From NCBI GenBank assembly GCA_013306675.1, contig JABLUY010000052.1, forward strand, positions 116,863 through 161,652: 44,790 nucleotides of DNA, in the 5' to 3' direction. The notes beneath the pieces were generated by a model. It was given only the letters and a program-made list of their open reading frames with translations. It was not told where the DNA came from and made no database searches. Shown piece by piece: positions 9,277-17,844 of the stretch. The position numbers and the translations under genes were made by a program. The stretch is from Thraustochytrium sp. TN22. Its lineage: Eukaryota; Sar; Bigyra; Thraustochytrida; Thraustochytriidae. Position 1 is the first letter of the stretch. Each line of letters opens with the position of its first letter.

Positions 9277-10851
9277 ATGGACGAGGCGGAGGAGGGCGAG
9301 ATCGTGGACTCGCCGCACGCGCGCGAGAGTGAGTCGCGAAGGAGCAGGAGGAGCAGGAGTCGCAGTGGGCGGCGCAGGTCTAGCAAGAAGAGCAGGCGCG
9401 AGAGAGACCGCGAACGGGACTACGACCGGGACCGGCGCAGCGAGCGCGACCGGTCCCGCGGGCGCTCGCGCGATCGGTCTCACTCTCGTTCCCGCTCGCG
9501 TGACCGCAGGTACTCGCGCGATCGGCGTGACCGTGACCGCGACCGTGATCGCGGCGATCGCAAAAGCAGCCGCGACCGTGACCGCGATCGAGATCGCAAG
9601 AGCAGCCGCGACCACGATCGCAAGAGCGATCGCGACCGCGACCGCGACCGCGACCGCGATCGCAAGAGGGATCGTGACAAGGATCGCGACCGCAAGCGTG
9701 ACCGCGACCGCAAGAGTGACCGCGATCGCAAGGGTGACCGCGACCGCAAGAGCGACCGCGACCGCAAGAGCGACCGCGACCGCGACCGCGACCGCAAGAG
9801 CGACCGCGACCGCAAGAGTGACCGCGACCGCAAGAGCGACAGGTCAAGCGAGCGCAAGCGAGACAGGGACCGAGACCGGGATCGCGACCGCGACGCCGAC
9901 CGCGACAGGGAGCGTGACAACGACTCAGACAGGTACCGTCGTGATCGCAAGCGGGACCGGGACCGGGACCATGAGAGCGATCGTGACAGAGACCGCGAGA
10001 ACCGGCGCAGAAGCAGCGTCGAGCGGAGTAGCTCGAGCCGTGACCGGCATTCGCAGCGCGAAGAGGAGGGCCGCAGCCGGCATGAGAGGGAAGCCAGCAG
10101 TGAGCGCGCGCGAGGGGCTGGGCCTGACCACGAGCGGTCACCGCATCCGAGCGAGGCGCGCGAACCCTCGCCAGCCCCCGAGCCGCAAGATCGGCGCCAC
10201 GCCGACGATCGCTCCCGCGATCGCTCACGAGACCGCGGCGATTCGCACTACGGCCGGCACGAGTCGCGGCGGAGTAGCCGCGCTGATGACCCGGGTCATC
10301 TCCTTGAGCGCAACCAGTCATACTCGAGCTTGGCCTCTGCGGATCACCAGCGGCAGCACCATGACGATCGGCATCACCAGCAGCGTGACGGCCGCCAACG
10401 CTCGTTTCAGCAGCCTCAGCCGCCACAGCACCACCTGCACCACCTGCACCAACATCACGAGATGAACCAGGATGCTGTCTGGTGGCAGCAGCAGCAACAG
10501 CAGCAGCAGCAACAACAACAACAACAACATCAGCAACATCAGCAGCAGCAAATGATGATGATGCAACAACAGCAACAGATGCAGCAAATGCAGCAAATGC
10601 AGGCGCAGGCAGGCGGCGCCCAGGGTGGGCGGGGGCCGTGGCCCGCTGGCGCTGCGCATGACTTCATGCAGAGCTATCACTTCAGGGCGCTGCCTCGCGA
10701 GCACCAGGAGTTCCTCGCAACCGAGCGCGAGCTCGTCATGCGGCGAGTAGAGCTCGTCAAGCGCGAGGAGGCACTGTGCAAGTCGCGCATGCAGCGCGTA
10801 CTCTCGCGCGCTAGAATCCATGAGCTGCAGGTACTCCAGCAGGCGCAGTAA
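9277..10851 (+). CDS. RD/RS-rich protein with polyglutamine region, SR-like
   Basis: The 524-residue protein opens MDEAEEGEIVDSPHARESES; the EEGEI motif is common at the start of nuclear RS-rich splicing-related proteins. Residues about 20-260 are alternating Arg-Asp, Arg-Ser and Lys-Ser dipeptides, with repeats of SDRDRK. Residues about 355-445 are Gln/His-rich, with mixed CAG and CAA codons. The last ~65 residues are different: DFMQSYHFRALPREHQEFL leads into a charged helix rich in Glu, Arg and Val that looks like a coiled coil. I do not recognise a defined family. RS/RD proteins generally act in pre-mRNA splicing or nuclear speckles, so that is the best guess. It lies 23 nt downstream of the UQCC6-like frame and its stop is 33 nt from the stop of the convergent coiled-coil gene. 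Confidence 0.7.
   Translation: MDEAEEGEIVDSPHARESESRRSRRSRSRSGRRRSSKKSRRERDRERDYDRDRRSERDRSRGRSRDRSHSRSRSRDRRYSRDRRDRDRDRDRGDRKSSRDRDRDRDRKSSRDHDRKSDRDRDRDRDRDRKRDRDKDRDRKRDRDRKSDRDRKGDRDRKSDRDRKSDRDRDRDRKSDRDRKSDRDRKSDRSSERKRDRDRDRDRDRDADRDRERDNDSDRYRRDRKRDRDRDHESDRDRDRENRRRSSVERSSSSRDRHSQREEEGRSRHEREASSERARGAGPDHERSPHPSEAREPSPAPEPQDRRHADDRSRDRSRDRGDSHYGRHESRRSSRADDPGHLLERNQSYSSLASADHQRQHHDDRHHQQRDGRQRSFQQPQPPQHHLHHLHQHHEMNQDAVWWQQQQQQQQQQQQQQHQQHQQQQMMMMQQQQQMQQMQQMQAQAGGAQGGRGPWPAGAAHDFMQSYHFRALPREHQEFLATERELVMRRVELVKREEALCKSRMQRVLSRARIHELQVLQQAQ
9521..9860 (+). repeat. Tandem array coding for RD/RK/SD hexapeptides
   Basis: Degenerate repeats of GACCGCGACCGCAAGAGC-like units within the RD-rich gene, with periods of 6, 12 and 18 nt. 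They stay in frame, so slippage would lengthen or shorten the basic-acidic domain without breaking it. Confidence 0.8.
10485..10615 (+). repeat. CAG/CAA polyglutamine tract
   Basis: Runs of CAG and CAA with CAT interruptions, followed by ATG and CAG codons giving a Gln/Met/His-rich stretch. The mixture of CAG and CAA suggests selection for the amino acid and not just repeat expansion. Confidence 0.85.
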
Positions 10852-10884
10852 GAATATAGAATATCCATCGCGAGCTCTTATGCC

Positions 10885-13107
10885 TCACTTCTTGGGCCGG
10901 CGCGAGAGCGGGGAGAGTGGCGCTGCCGGCGCCCCGGCTTGGCTCACATCCAGCTCCTCCAGGCTCTGAATTGCGCGGTCCACAAGGTGCAGCAGCCGCC
11001 CGCGCTTCTTGTCGGACCCCATGTGATGTGGTCGCAGGCCGCGCGCTCCGCTATCCGCGTGATGGTGGTACCGAGCGTCCGCGCCGGCCGACTCCGCGCC
11101 CAGCGAGCCCTGGCCATGCACTTGCACCTGCAGGGCGCTCAGCTGACTCTGAAGCGCCTCCACCTGCGCTTGGTGCTCGTGCATCAAGTGCTGCAGCTGG
11201 CGCTTGCTCTCGTTGCGCGCCTCGACAATTGCAATGGCCGCCATACGGCGTTCCTCTTCGACGATGACCTTGATGTCACGCGTCAGCCCCGTGTTGACAC
11301 TCTGCAGCCGGCGGATCTCGCGCTCCTGGTCCTTGGTGTGCTTACGCAAATAGTCGAGTTCCTGCTGCATCTTGACGACCGTCTGGGCGCGCCGTTCGGC
11401 ACGCGACTGGGCGCGAGCGGCCTCGACCTGCTTGTCCTTGTCCTGCGCCTCCGCTTCCATCTCCTTGCTCAGGTAGCTCTGAACCTGCGCCCGCACGGTG
11501 CGCTTGACCTCTGCGACGATCATCCGCTTGATCGCAGCCGGATCGCCGCTGCTCGCGCTGCCCGCCAGCCCCGGAGGCCCTCGAGGTGATCGGTGCCCGT
11601 CGTGGCCCGAGCTCGACAGGGACTGGCTCGACATTGGGCTGTGCGGCGCTTTCCCCTTTGGAGAACCTCCCGAGTGACTCTGCTGTGCGGACTCGCGCAC
11701 GGCGGCGGCCTGGCGCGCCCGGAAGGCCTCCAGCGGGCTGGGTGGCGTGCGCGCTTCGTCGCGGTACGGACTTGGTAGACGCACCGACGGCTCTGAAGAG
11801 CGCCGCCCGCGTCCTGCATGCGCATCGTCGGGGGAGAGCGGCCGCATGGGGCCCAGCGCACTTGGGCTCGTCGCCCTTGGTCCACCTTTGCGCTGCCGCG
11901 CCGCAAGGGCCGTCGCAACCGGCGACGGCGCGCCGCGCCGCTTCGCTGACGTTGCCGCCGCCGCCGTAGCAGGCGACGATGACGATGACGATGAAGAGGA
12001 GGACTTGGCTTGCGGCAGTGCGCCCCCAGACACGGCCTTGCGGTCGAGCGTGACACCATCCACCGTGCGGTGTACAGCGGGCCGCCCGGGAATCTCGCGC
12101 TTGGTCCGAGGCTGACCAGACGATCTTCCGGCGCTTGTCCTAGTCGTCGTCCCCGCCGTCGCCCCCGCCGCGGTCCGCGGGCCACCCGAGGCTCGCGACC
12201 GTCCTGCAGGAAAAGCCCTCTTCTCCTTGGTCGGTGCTGCAGCCGGAATAAGCTCATCTGCTCCAGGCTGAGAACGGCCCTGCGCATCCGAAGGACAATG
12301 GTGCTTCTCCTCCGCAGCTTGTTCGCGGTGCCGCTCTTGCTCGCGGTGCAACTCTTGAAGGCGTCGCTCTTGCTCGAGCTCATCAGTATCGGTCAGAGTA
12401 CTGGGTATTGCCTCGTCCGTGGCAGCGATCGAGCGTTGAAGCGCCTCATCTCGCGAACCTGCCGAATCCTTTTGTTCAGGCTGGGGTGCCTGCCCAGGCT
12501 CCAGCTGGGGCTGAGCTGATGACGTCTGCTGCTCGGATAAGTTTTGGGAAGGCGAGGTCTGGGGCTTCGATGGCGTCGATAACGGCAACGCCGATGGCGA
12601 TGGCGACGACGAAGACAAAGACGACGATGGCTGAGACGCACTGGAATTCACCTCCTCAAGTTGTGACGTTTCTTGAGCTTGTGGTACCACCTGCTCAGAC
12701 TCGCCTGCAGGTTCAGCAGGTTCAGTTTCTGCCGCTGGACTCGGAGCCGGGAAAGGCTCAGGCTCCGTGGGCTGCACGACCAGAGGGGACGGTGAGAGCT
12801 CAATCCTTTGCTCTTCAGGTTGCGTCGGCTGCTGGGCCTGCTGGGCCTGCTCCTCTTTAAGATCGTTCTGCGCCTCCACATGAGGAATCCGCCCTTCTCC
12901 GGCCGCCAGGCCCTCCTTTGCGGCAGCACTGTCAGCCGCCTCGGGCGCTGGCGGCGCCTCAGCCTGCTCCAACATATTAACCTCCTCCTCGGTGATTCTT
13001 ACGTCCTCCCCCTCTTTGCACGTCCCATCTCCCGTCTCCTCCAGCTCGTCGTCCTTGCGCTCGCCTTCGCCCTCGGCTGCACAGTTCCCAGCGTCCACCT
13101 CAGCCAT
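10885..13107 (-). CDS. Coiled-coil protein with long disordered N-terminal region
   Basis: From the ATG at 13107 (context GCCATGGCTG) the product has 740 residues. The first ~530 residues are low complexity, rich in Glu, Gln, Pro and Ser, with serine runs and RRxS/SP sites. Residues about 530-690 form a strong coiled coil with heptad spacing, including MQQELDYLRKHTKDQEREIR and VIVEEERRMAAIAIVEARNE. The extreme C-terminus reads LSPLSRRPKK. I recognise no named family; an adaptor or cytoskeletal scaffold would fit. The true N-terminus is unsettled: a coding-like stretch on the same strand at about 13197-13302 may be a further exon joined to VDAGNCAAEGEG. If so, the ATG used here would lie in an intron. 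Confidence 0.65.
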   Translation of the reverse strand: MAEVDAGNCAAEGEGERKDDELEETGDGTCKEGEDVRITEEEVNMLEQAEAPPAPEAADSAAAKEGLAAGEGRIPHVEAQNDLKEEQAQQAQQPTQPEEQRIELSPSPLVVQPTEPEPFPAPSPAAETEPAEPAGESEQVVPQAQETSQLEEVNSSASQPSSSLSSSSPSPSALPLSTPSKPQTSPSQNLSEQQTSSAQPQLEPGQAPQPEQKDSAGSRDEALQRSIAATDEAIPSTLTDTDELEQERRLQELHREQERHREQAAEEKHHCPSDAQGRSQPGADELIPAAAPTKEKRAFPAGRSRASGGPRTAAGATAGTTTRTSAGRSSGQPRTKREIPGRPAVHRTVDGVTLDRKAVSGGALPQAKSSSSSSSSSSPATAAAATSAKRRGAPSPVATALAARQRKGGPRATSPSALGPMRPLSPDDAHAGRGRRSSEPSVRLPSPYRDEARTPPSPLEAFRARQAAAVRESAQQSHSGGSPKGKAPHSPMSSQSLSSSGHDGHRSPRGPPGLAGSASSGDPAAIKRMIVAEVKRTVRAQVQSYLSKEMEAEAQDKDKQVEAARAQSRAERRAQTVVKMQQELDYLRKHTKDQEREIRRLQSVNTGLTRDIKVIVEEERRMAAIAIVEARNESKRQLQHLMHEHQAQVEALQSQLSALQVQVHGQGSLGAESAGADARYHHHADSGARGLRPHHMGSDKKRGRLLHLVDRAIQSLEELDVSQAGAPAAPLSPLSRRPKK

Positions 13108-13196
13108 GGCGTGCAGGCCAGCCAGCCAGCCTGCCTGCCTGCCAGCCTGCCTGCCTGCCTGCCAGACCTGGCCGGTGCCTCGCGCTCTGCGAGCAC

Positions 13197-13302
13197 CTCG
13201 CGCCCCGACGCCACCTCGGGCGTGCTCGCGACGATCTTGTCGTCGAGCGCGAGGTCGCGCTCGGCACCGAGCGCCTCCAAGCTCGCGTTCACGCGCCGCC
13301 TT
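13197..13302 (-). other. Possible extra 5' exon of the coiled-coil gene
   Basis: On the minus strand a good acceptor (TTTTTTCTTATCTCGCCGCAG spread over the bases before 13302) is followed by an open frame reading VNASLEALGAERDLALDDKI and on to VASTPEVASGREVLA with strongly GC-ending codons like the neighbours. No ATG in that frame precedes it. Phase-0 donors GAG|GTG at 13197 or 13215 could join it to the GAG|GTG acceptor at 13098. The donors are weak, so this stays a candidate. Confidence 0.35.
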
Positions 13303-13571
13303 CTGCGGCGAGATAAGAAAAAACGGATCAATCACCAACCAACAACCAACCAACGAGCGGCCACCGTGCACGATAGGCTGGATCGGGGAGAGAGATAACC
13401 GCCCGGGTTGAGGCCTCGAACTCGGAGAGCCTGCTGGCCAGAGCAGAACCGAGCCCGCGTCGCGACGGCGCGCGAGCAGGGCGCCGCCGAGGTCGCCTGG
13501 CTGCAGAGCGTGCCGTGCGTGCGAGCGGTTACTAACTTAGGAGCGCCTCACCTCGAGCGGAGCCCAGGGTG
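13303..13571. other. Divergent region, coiled-coil gene / EF-hand-like gene
   Basis: About 270 nt between two head-to-head 5' ends. It contains TTGGTTGG repeats on the minus strand and, on the plus strand, TACTAACTTAG at 13530-13540, which resembles a branch point placed right against an acceptor just ahead of the ATG at 13572. I see no gene. Confidence 0.4.
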
Positions 13572-15080
13572 ATGGGACGCGAGGAGGACGAGCGCGTCCT
13601 GGAGGCGCTGCGCGCGGCGGCGGGCGGCGGCGGCCAGCGCGTGAGCGCAGGGGCATTCCAGGACGCGCTCGAGAAGGCCGGCATCCCGCTCGGGACGCCG
13701 TCTGCGGACGAGATCGTGCTGCAGTGCAAGGTGGAGAGCGACGGCCAGATCGACTTTGGCCCGCTCGAGGCGGCGCTTGCGCGCACCGGACCGGCGCCCA
13801 GCCCGCCCAAGATGGCGCAGCCTGCGCCGCCATCGCCGCCGGCGCCGCTGCATGTGAGGCCTGCGCCGCCTGTGAATGTGAAGGTGGGCATGCCTGCGGA
13901 CTCGTCCTGGGACCCGAAAGAGCGCGTGCACCAGGCCGTGGACGCGCTGCACGATGCCTTCCGCAAGTACGACAACGGCGGATGCACGCTGACTGACCTG
14001 CAACAGACGATCCGCGGGCTCGGACTCGAGGAAACGCCGTCGTTCCAGTCGCTGATGCGGCACGCGCCGCTCGACATGACCTTTGCGCAGCTCTTCCAGG
14101 CGCTCCTGCGCACGGCGCCGCGCGAGGCCGCACCAATGGCCGCAGGCCCGGTCGGCACCTCTCGCTTCGCGAGCAACGCGCGGCGGCCGACCGACGTGGT
14201 GACGTGGCGCCATGTTCCCCCTGAGCCGGCACCGCCGCCGCGGGCGCCCGTTTCGCCGCGTGCTCGCGAGAGCGTGAATTCGCCGTGGCACACGGCCCAA
14301 ACCGAGCTCTCGCTGGCGCCCAACGTGTATGTAGCGCAGCCGCACGTATACACTGCGCATCAGCACCCTTCGCGGCGACGCTTCGAGCCCGGCATGGTGG
14401 AGGCGCTGGAGGGCCACATTGTCTTCGACGAGTCGCCCCGCAGGCCTGGCCTGCCGCCCGAAATGGAGGCGCTCAAGGAGAAGGTGTACGAGAGCATCCG
14501 CCAGCTGGATCAGGGCCAGCTCACAGCGCGGTCCTTTGAGGGGCGCATGGCGCACCTTGGCATTGACATGCCCGAGGACGTGCGCACACTCCTGGAGCAC
14601 GCCAAGCTGGACGGTACTGTGCGCTTCCGCGACTTTGCGCTTGCCTTCGAGCCGGTCTTCCGCCCGTGGCTCGGGCCTGCAGGGGCAGTGCCCGCTTCGC
14701 CAACCTCGCGGCAGCCTCCTCATCCGCCGCCGCCGCCGCCGGTGCTTGGCGCGCCCCCGCCCGTGGGCTACCAGCCGACGCCGCAGCCGGCGCAGCCCCT
14801 CGCCACGCCAGCTGGGAACGTGTCACGGGCCAGGGCGACACACGGCGACCTCATCGCCTGGACGCAAGCGCCCAACGCTCTGGAGCAGAGCGAAGGTATG
14901 GTGCAGCACTCGGGCCGCCGCCACGAGCGCGGCATCGACGCTCACCGCCACCAACAGGTTGACCTGACTTGGGACACGGAGCGGCCCACGCAGACGGCCG
15001 CTCCGCAGGTCCGCGTCTACGCATCCAACGTGCACAACCGGCCCACCACGAATTTGCTTGCATGGGAGACCCGGCCATAG
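13572..15080 (+). CDS. Protein with degenerate EF-hand pairs
   Basis: The 502-residue product starts MGREEDERVLEAL. Three helix-loop-helix regions look like EF-hand pairs whose loops lack the usual acidic ligands: about residues 1-70 (VSAGAFQDALEKAGIPLG and SDGQIDFGPLEAAL), 115-180 (FRKYDNGGCTLTDLQQTIRG, then MTFAQLFQALL) and 295-360 (LDQGQLTARSFEGRMAHLGI and LDGTVRFRDFALAF). Calcium binding is therefore doubtful. Linkers are Pro/Ala rich. The C-terminal 90 residues carry three similar short motifs, DLIAWTQAP, DLTWDTERP and NLLAWETRP. Proteins with repeated degenerate EF-hand pairs are frequent in axonemes and calcium signalling, but I cannot name this one. The first possible codon is GTG at 13569; the ATG at 13572 is used. 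Confidence 0.6.
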   Translation: MGREEDERVLEALRAAAGGGGQRVSAGAFQDALEKAGIPLGTPSADEIVLQCKVESDGQIDFGPLEAALARTGPAPSPPKMAQPAPPSPPAPLHVRPAPPVNVKVGMPADSSWDPKERVHQAVDALHDAFRKYDNGGCTLTDLQQTIRGLGLEETPSFQSLMRHAPLDMTFAQLFQALLRTAPREAAPMAAGPVGTSRFASNARRPTDVVTWRHVPPEPAPPPRAPVSPRARESVNSPWHTAQTELSLAPNVYVAQPHVYTAHQHPSRRRFEPGMVEALEGHIVFDESPRRPGLPPEMEALKEKVYESIRQLDQGQLTARSFEGRMAHLGIDMPEDVRTLLEHAKLDGTVRFRDFALAFEPVFRPWLGPAGAVPASPTSRQPPHPPPPPPVLGAPPPVGYQPTPQPAQPLATPAGNVSRARATHGDLIAWTQAPNALEQSEGMVQHSGRRHERGIDAHRHQQVDLTWDTERPTQTAAPQVRVYASNVHNRPTTNLLAWETRP

Positions 15081-15478
15081 GTGGAGCTTTGCCGCGTGCT
15101 GCGTGCAGTGCGCTGCCTCCCTTGCCTCCGAAAAACACCCCAAGCCAGAGACAATCAAAAGAGCTAGTCTACAGTAGATTTACTACAGCGAGCGTCATGC
15201 GAGTGCAATGCCTAACTGTATGTTGGGAGAACCAAAAGAGGTGTTAGTCGATCGGATATGCAAGCAAGCGAGCGCGCTCCCTCCTGTTCCTTTCCAGCCG
15301 CTCAACTCCTGGCACCTGCCCTCCCTTTGAGCTCAGATTCTATGGGTGTATAATGAAGACGCTCACAGACGCGCTCGCGTTTGATCTTGTCTTTCGTGAT
15401 ATTTTTCGTCATTGCTCGCTCACCTCACCTAAACTTCCCCGCCCCGTTCCCTCCTTTCAGAGCTCACGTACCCTTACC
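15081..15478. other. Convergent intergenic region with no recognised gene
   Basis: About 400 nt between the ends of the EF-hand-like and Rtt106-like genes. It is less GC-rich than its flanks, as expected for 3' untranslated sequence, and includes GTGTATAATGAAG near 15345-15357. Nothing else is seen. Confidence 0.5.
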
Positions 15479-16896
15479 TCAGCTCGTCTTGGAGCGCTTC
15501 ACAGCGCTCGCGTTGACCCTGGTGGCCACGAGCGCCGCGGCGCGCTTCTGCCTCGAGACCGCGATAGTGTCCGACTCGTCCAGCTCCACGTCCTCGTTGA
15601 AGTTGATATCATCCGCGTCGATGTCGCTCGCACGGTCGCCGCCGCTCGAGTCATCATCCTCTTCATCGTCTTCGTCGTCTTCGTCGTCCTCGTCATCTGC
15701 GGCGGCTCCATCTTCTTGTTTGACTGGACTCTTGGCCTCATGCTCTTCCTCGTCGCTGCTGTCGTGAAAGTCTGAGTCGCCGTCCTCGTCGCTGTCGTCG
15801 ACGGCGGCTCCGGGCTCGTCCTCAGCCAGGGCAACCTTGGTGTCGGCGGCAGCGTCAGCGTCGGCCACCGCGGCGTCGTTGATGCCCGTGGCCTCCACGT
15901 AGGCCGAGATGTTGTCAAACTCGGCCCGCTCAATCATGCGGATCTCATGCACCGTGCCGTCGCGCATGACAATGTTGAGGTCGAAGTTGCGCGTGGCAGA
16001 CGACAGCTCACGCTGCAGCTCGATGCGCTCGATGTCAGCGAGCATCAAGAAGAGCAGCGGAGAGCGGATAAAGACGATGCCGTGCGGCAGTGGGTACAGA
16101 ATGCCGTCCTTGACGTTGTGATAGCACTTGACCGCGCAGAGCCCCTGACTGCTGCGGAACATGCTCGCGTCCGGCTCGCGCAGCTCGATGGATGGCGACA
16201 TGGCGTCCAGCAGCAAGCGCCACACGTGCACGGGCGCGTCCTCTACGGCGTCGCCCAGCGCCTGCCCGCTCGGCGCCTGCCGCCGTACCTCCACGCGAAG
16301 CATCTTGCTCTTGGGGCTCGGCTTGGGCGTCATCAGCAGTGTGTTGATCAAAGACTTGCCCACCTGGACGGGCTCGCGCAGCTGCAGCACCACAGAGGAG
16401 CCCTCCGTGGCCAGCATTGGAAGCTCGTACGCGACTACGACGCCGCCCGGCGGGATGACGAGGCCCACCGACTTGCTGTACAGCCCGACGCTGCCGTCGT
16501 CCTGCAGCTCCACGTCAAACGTGCCGCGCGGCGTCTGGAAACTCTGCGCGGCGATCGTGCACCACCCCGGCGCGCGCTCGGCCAGCGCCGTTGCCGCCGC
16601 GGCCGCCGCGGCTGCGGCCGCCCCCGCCGCGCCATCCGACTTGGCGGCCTCCGCCCCGCTCTTGCCGAGCTTGCGCAAAATGCTCAGCACCAGGTCCGCC
16701 TGCGCTGGGCACTGCCGGCACAGCTCTTCCACCTGCGTCACGTCGCGCGTCGCGCCGTGCGTGCTCGACGTTAGCCCTGTCGCCGCCCGCCCCGTGCAGC
16801 TGCGCTGCCCGCTCCGCGTGCCGCCTCCGCGCGCTCACTCACTTCATCGCGCACGCCCAGCGCCGCGGCCAGGTCCGCCGCCTGTGCGGCCGCCAT
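15479..16896 (-). CDS. Rtt106-like histone chaperone
   Basis: Two exons, 16843-16896 and 15479-16732, encode about 435 residues. The protein has a tandem PH-like arrangement. The first covers roughly residues 60-170 (GTFDVELQDDGSVGLYSKS). The second, around residues 215-310, contains AVKCYHNVKDGILYPLPHGI and FLMLADIERIELQRE, resembling the Rtt106/Spt16/Pob3 middle-domain fold. A long Asp/Glu tail follows, typical of histone chaperones, and the extreme C-terminus is basic (RQKRAAALVATRVNASAVKR). Family members bind H3-H4 and act in nucleosome assembly. An alanine run sits between the short N-terminal helix and the first PH-like domain. The exact orthology among Rtt106, Pob3/SSRP1 and related proteins is not settled. 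The frame stays open upstream of the chosen ATG (MAAAQAADLAAALGVRDE), so a longer N-terminus is possible. Confidence 0.65.
16733..16842 (-). other. Intron of the Rtt106-like gene (110 nt)
   Basis: The exon ends GATGAA, followed by GTGAGT. The acceptor is CGTGACGCAG before GTGGAAGAGCTG. Both junctions are phase 0. GGGCTAACG, a branch-point-like sequence, lies about 45 nt before the acceptor. Splicing replaces an N-terminus without an ATG by MAAAQAADLAAALGVRDE. Confidence 0.65.
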
Positions 16897-17475
16897 GCTC
16901 GCGCGCGCGCGCACGCGCCCGCCGCCCGTCCGCCCGCGCGCCGCGCGCCACCTCTCGGAGTCGATCGGGCTCTGCTGCGCGCCGTGGTCGTTGGATCCAT
17001 TCGCTTGGTCGCTGTCAGTGCCAGTGCTCTCTGTTCTGCGGACTTTGCGGACTTGAGCAGCGGCTAACCACCGCTGCGCTGGGCGCCCCATCTCGGTGAC
17101 CTTCACGCGAGGTGGACGTTGCACAGCATCAAGCACCGCTCGCGAGCTTCGCCTCGTTGCGAGACACGGCGCTAAATCGCTCTGCGTCGTGCTGCTCCAT
17201 GTCACGCGGCGGCTTTGAACGCCGCGTTGCTCTATCCTTCGATGCGCAGCGTCGCTCTGCGCGCCCGCGGTATGCGAAACGTCTGTCCAGCAGAGAGTGC
17301 TGCGGGGCAACCACTTGATCGTCGACTTCGCACGTGTCCTTCCACGAAGCGGGGATTGCCAGATCATTCCATCGCAGCCGCGTTGCGTCGAGGCGAAAAG
17401 TTGACGCGCAAAAACGAAAGCAGAAAAACCTGACGTGAGTGGATTTACTGCGGTGGTCCACCACTCAAAGAAGCG
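16897..17475. other. Region upstream of the Rtt106-like gene, no recognised gene
   Basis: About 580 nt. A minus-strand frame in phase with exon 1 of the Rtt106-like gene is open through much of it, but its composition is not convincing. No RNA gene is recognised. Confidence 0.4.
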
Positions 17476-17844
17476 TCAGGTGATGGCGAAGACGGATCTG
17501 CTCACGTTTTCGCATCCTACCTTGGCTGAGAGTGAGCACGTATGATGTGGCATCCACATCATCCCGCGCGATGGCGTCTCTGCCATGGCCTTGTCCGCTG
17601 CATCGCCATTGTCCAGAGCTCGCACAGCTTGCTCGACGCTGGTCTGGTGGTCGCCACACGTAGCTCCTGCTTCGCTTGCGCGACGTGCAGCCTCCTCTTG
17701 CACTTCAAATCCGCCTTGCCAATCTATGTAGTCCGTCTTCCAGAGTCCAGGTGTGCGGTGCTCATTCGCAGCGGTGGCGCGCTCGACGCCGGCGAGCATG
17801 TCGCGGTCGTTCATGTCCTCGAGGGTGAAGATTCTGGGCACCAT
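17476..17844 (-). CDS. Possible small protein gene, head-to-head with the USP gene
   Basis: A 122-residue frame starting MVPRIFTLEDMNDRDMLAGV and ending SVFAIT. Its composition is balanced, with Trp, Tyr, Cys, His, Met and Asn present (GLWKTDYIDWQGGFEVQEEA), unlike the Arg/Ala/Pro-rich shadow frames common in this DNA. I recognise no family. Its ATG shares the palindrome CCATGG with the ATG of the plus-strand deubiquitinase gene, so the two genes cannot both use these starts without overlapping 5' leaders. Either this frame or the first stretch of the deubiquitinase frame may be wrongly started. A hairpin-forming inverted repeat (9-bp arms, 17542-17562) lies within it and encodes part of MMWMPHH. 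Confidence 0.35.
   Translation of the reverse strand: MVPRIFTLEDMNDRDMLAGVERATAANEHRTPGLWKTDYIDWQGGFEVQEEAARRASEAGATCGDHQTSVEQAVRALDNGDAADKAMAETPSRGMMWMPHHTCSLSAKVGCENVSRSVFAIT

Noticed and set aside
13530-13540. TACTAACTTAG as a true branch point and acceptor before the EF-hand-like ATG
   Set aside because: The distance from branch adenosine to AG is only about five bases, too short for normal splicing; kept only as a note.
13532-14353. Minus-strand frame with a GAG|GTGAGG donor as first exon of the coiled-coil gene
   Set aside because: Joining it to the acceptor at 13302 runs into a stop almost at once, and it is antisense to the EF-hand-like gene.
17542-17562. Perfect inverted repeat with 9-bp arms as terminator or operator
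   Set aside because: It lies inside a possible coding frame and such a hairpin is not a terminator for a eukaryotic polymerase II gene.
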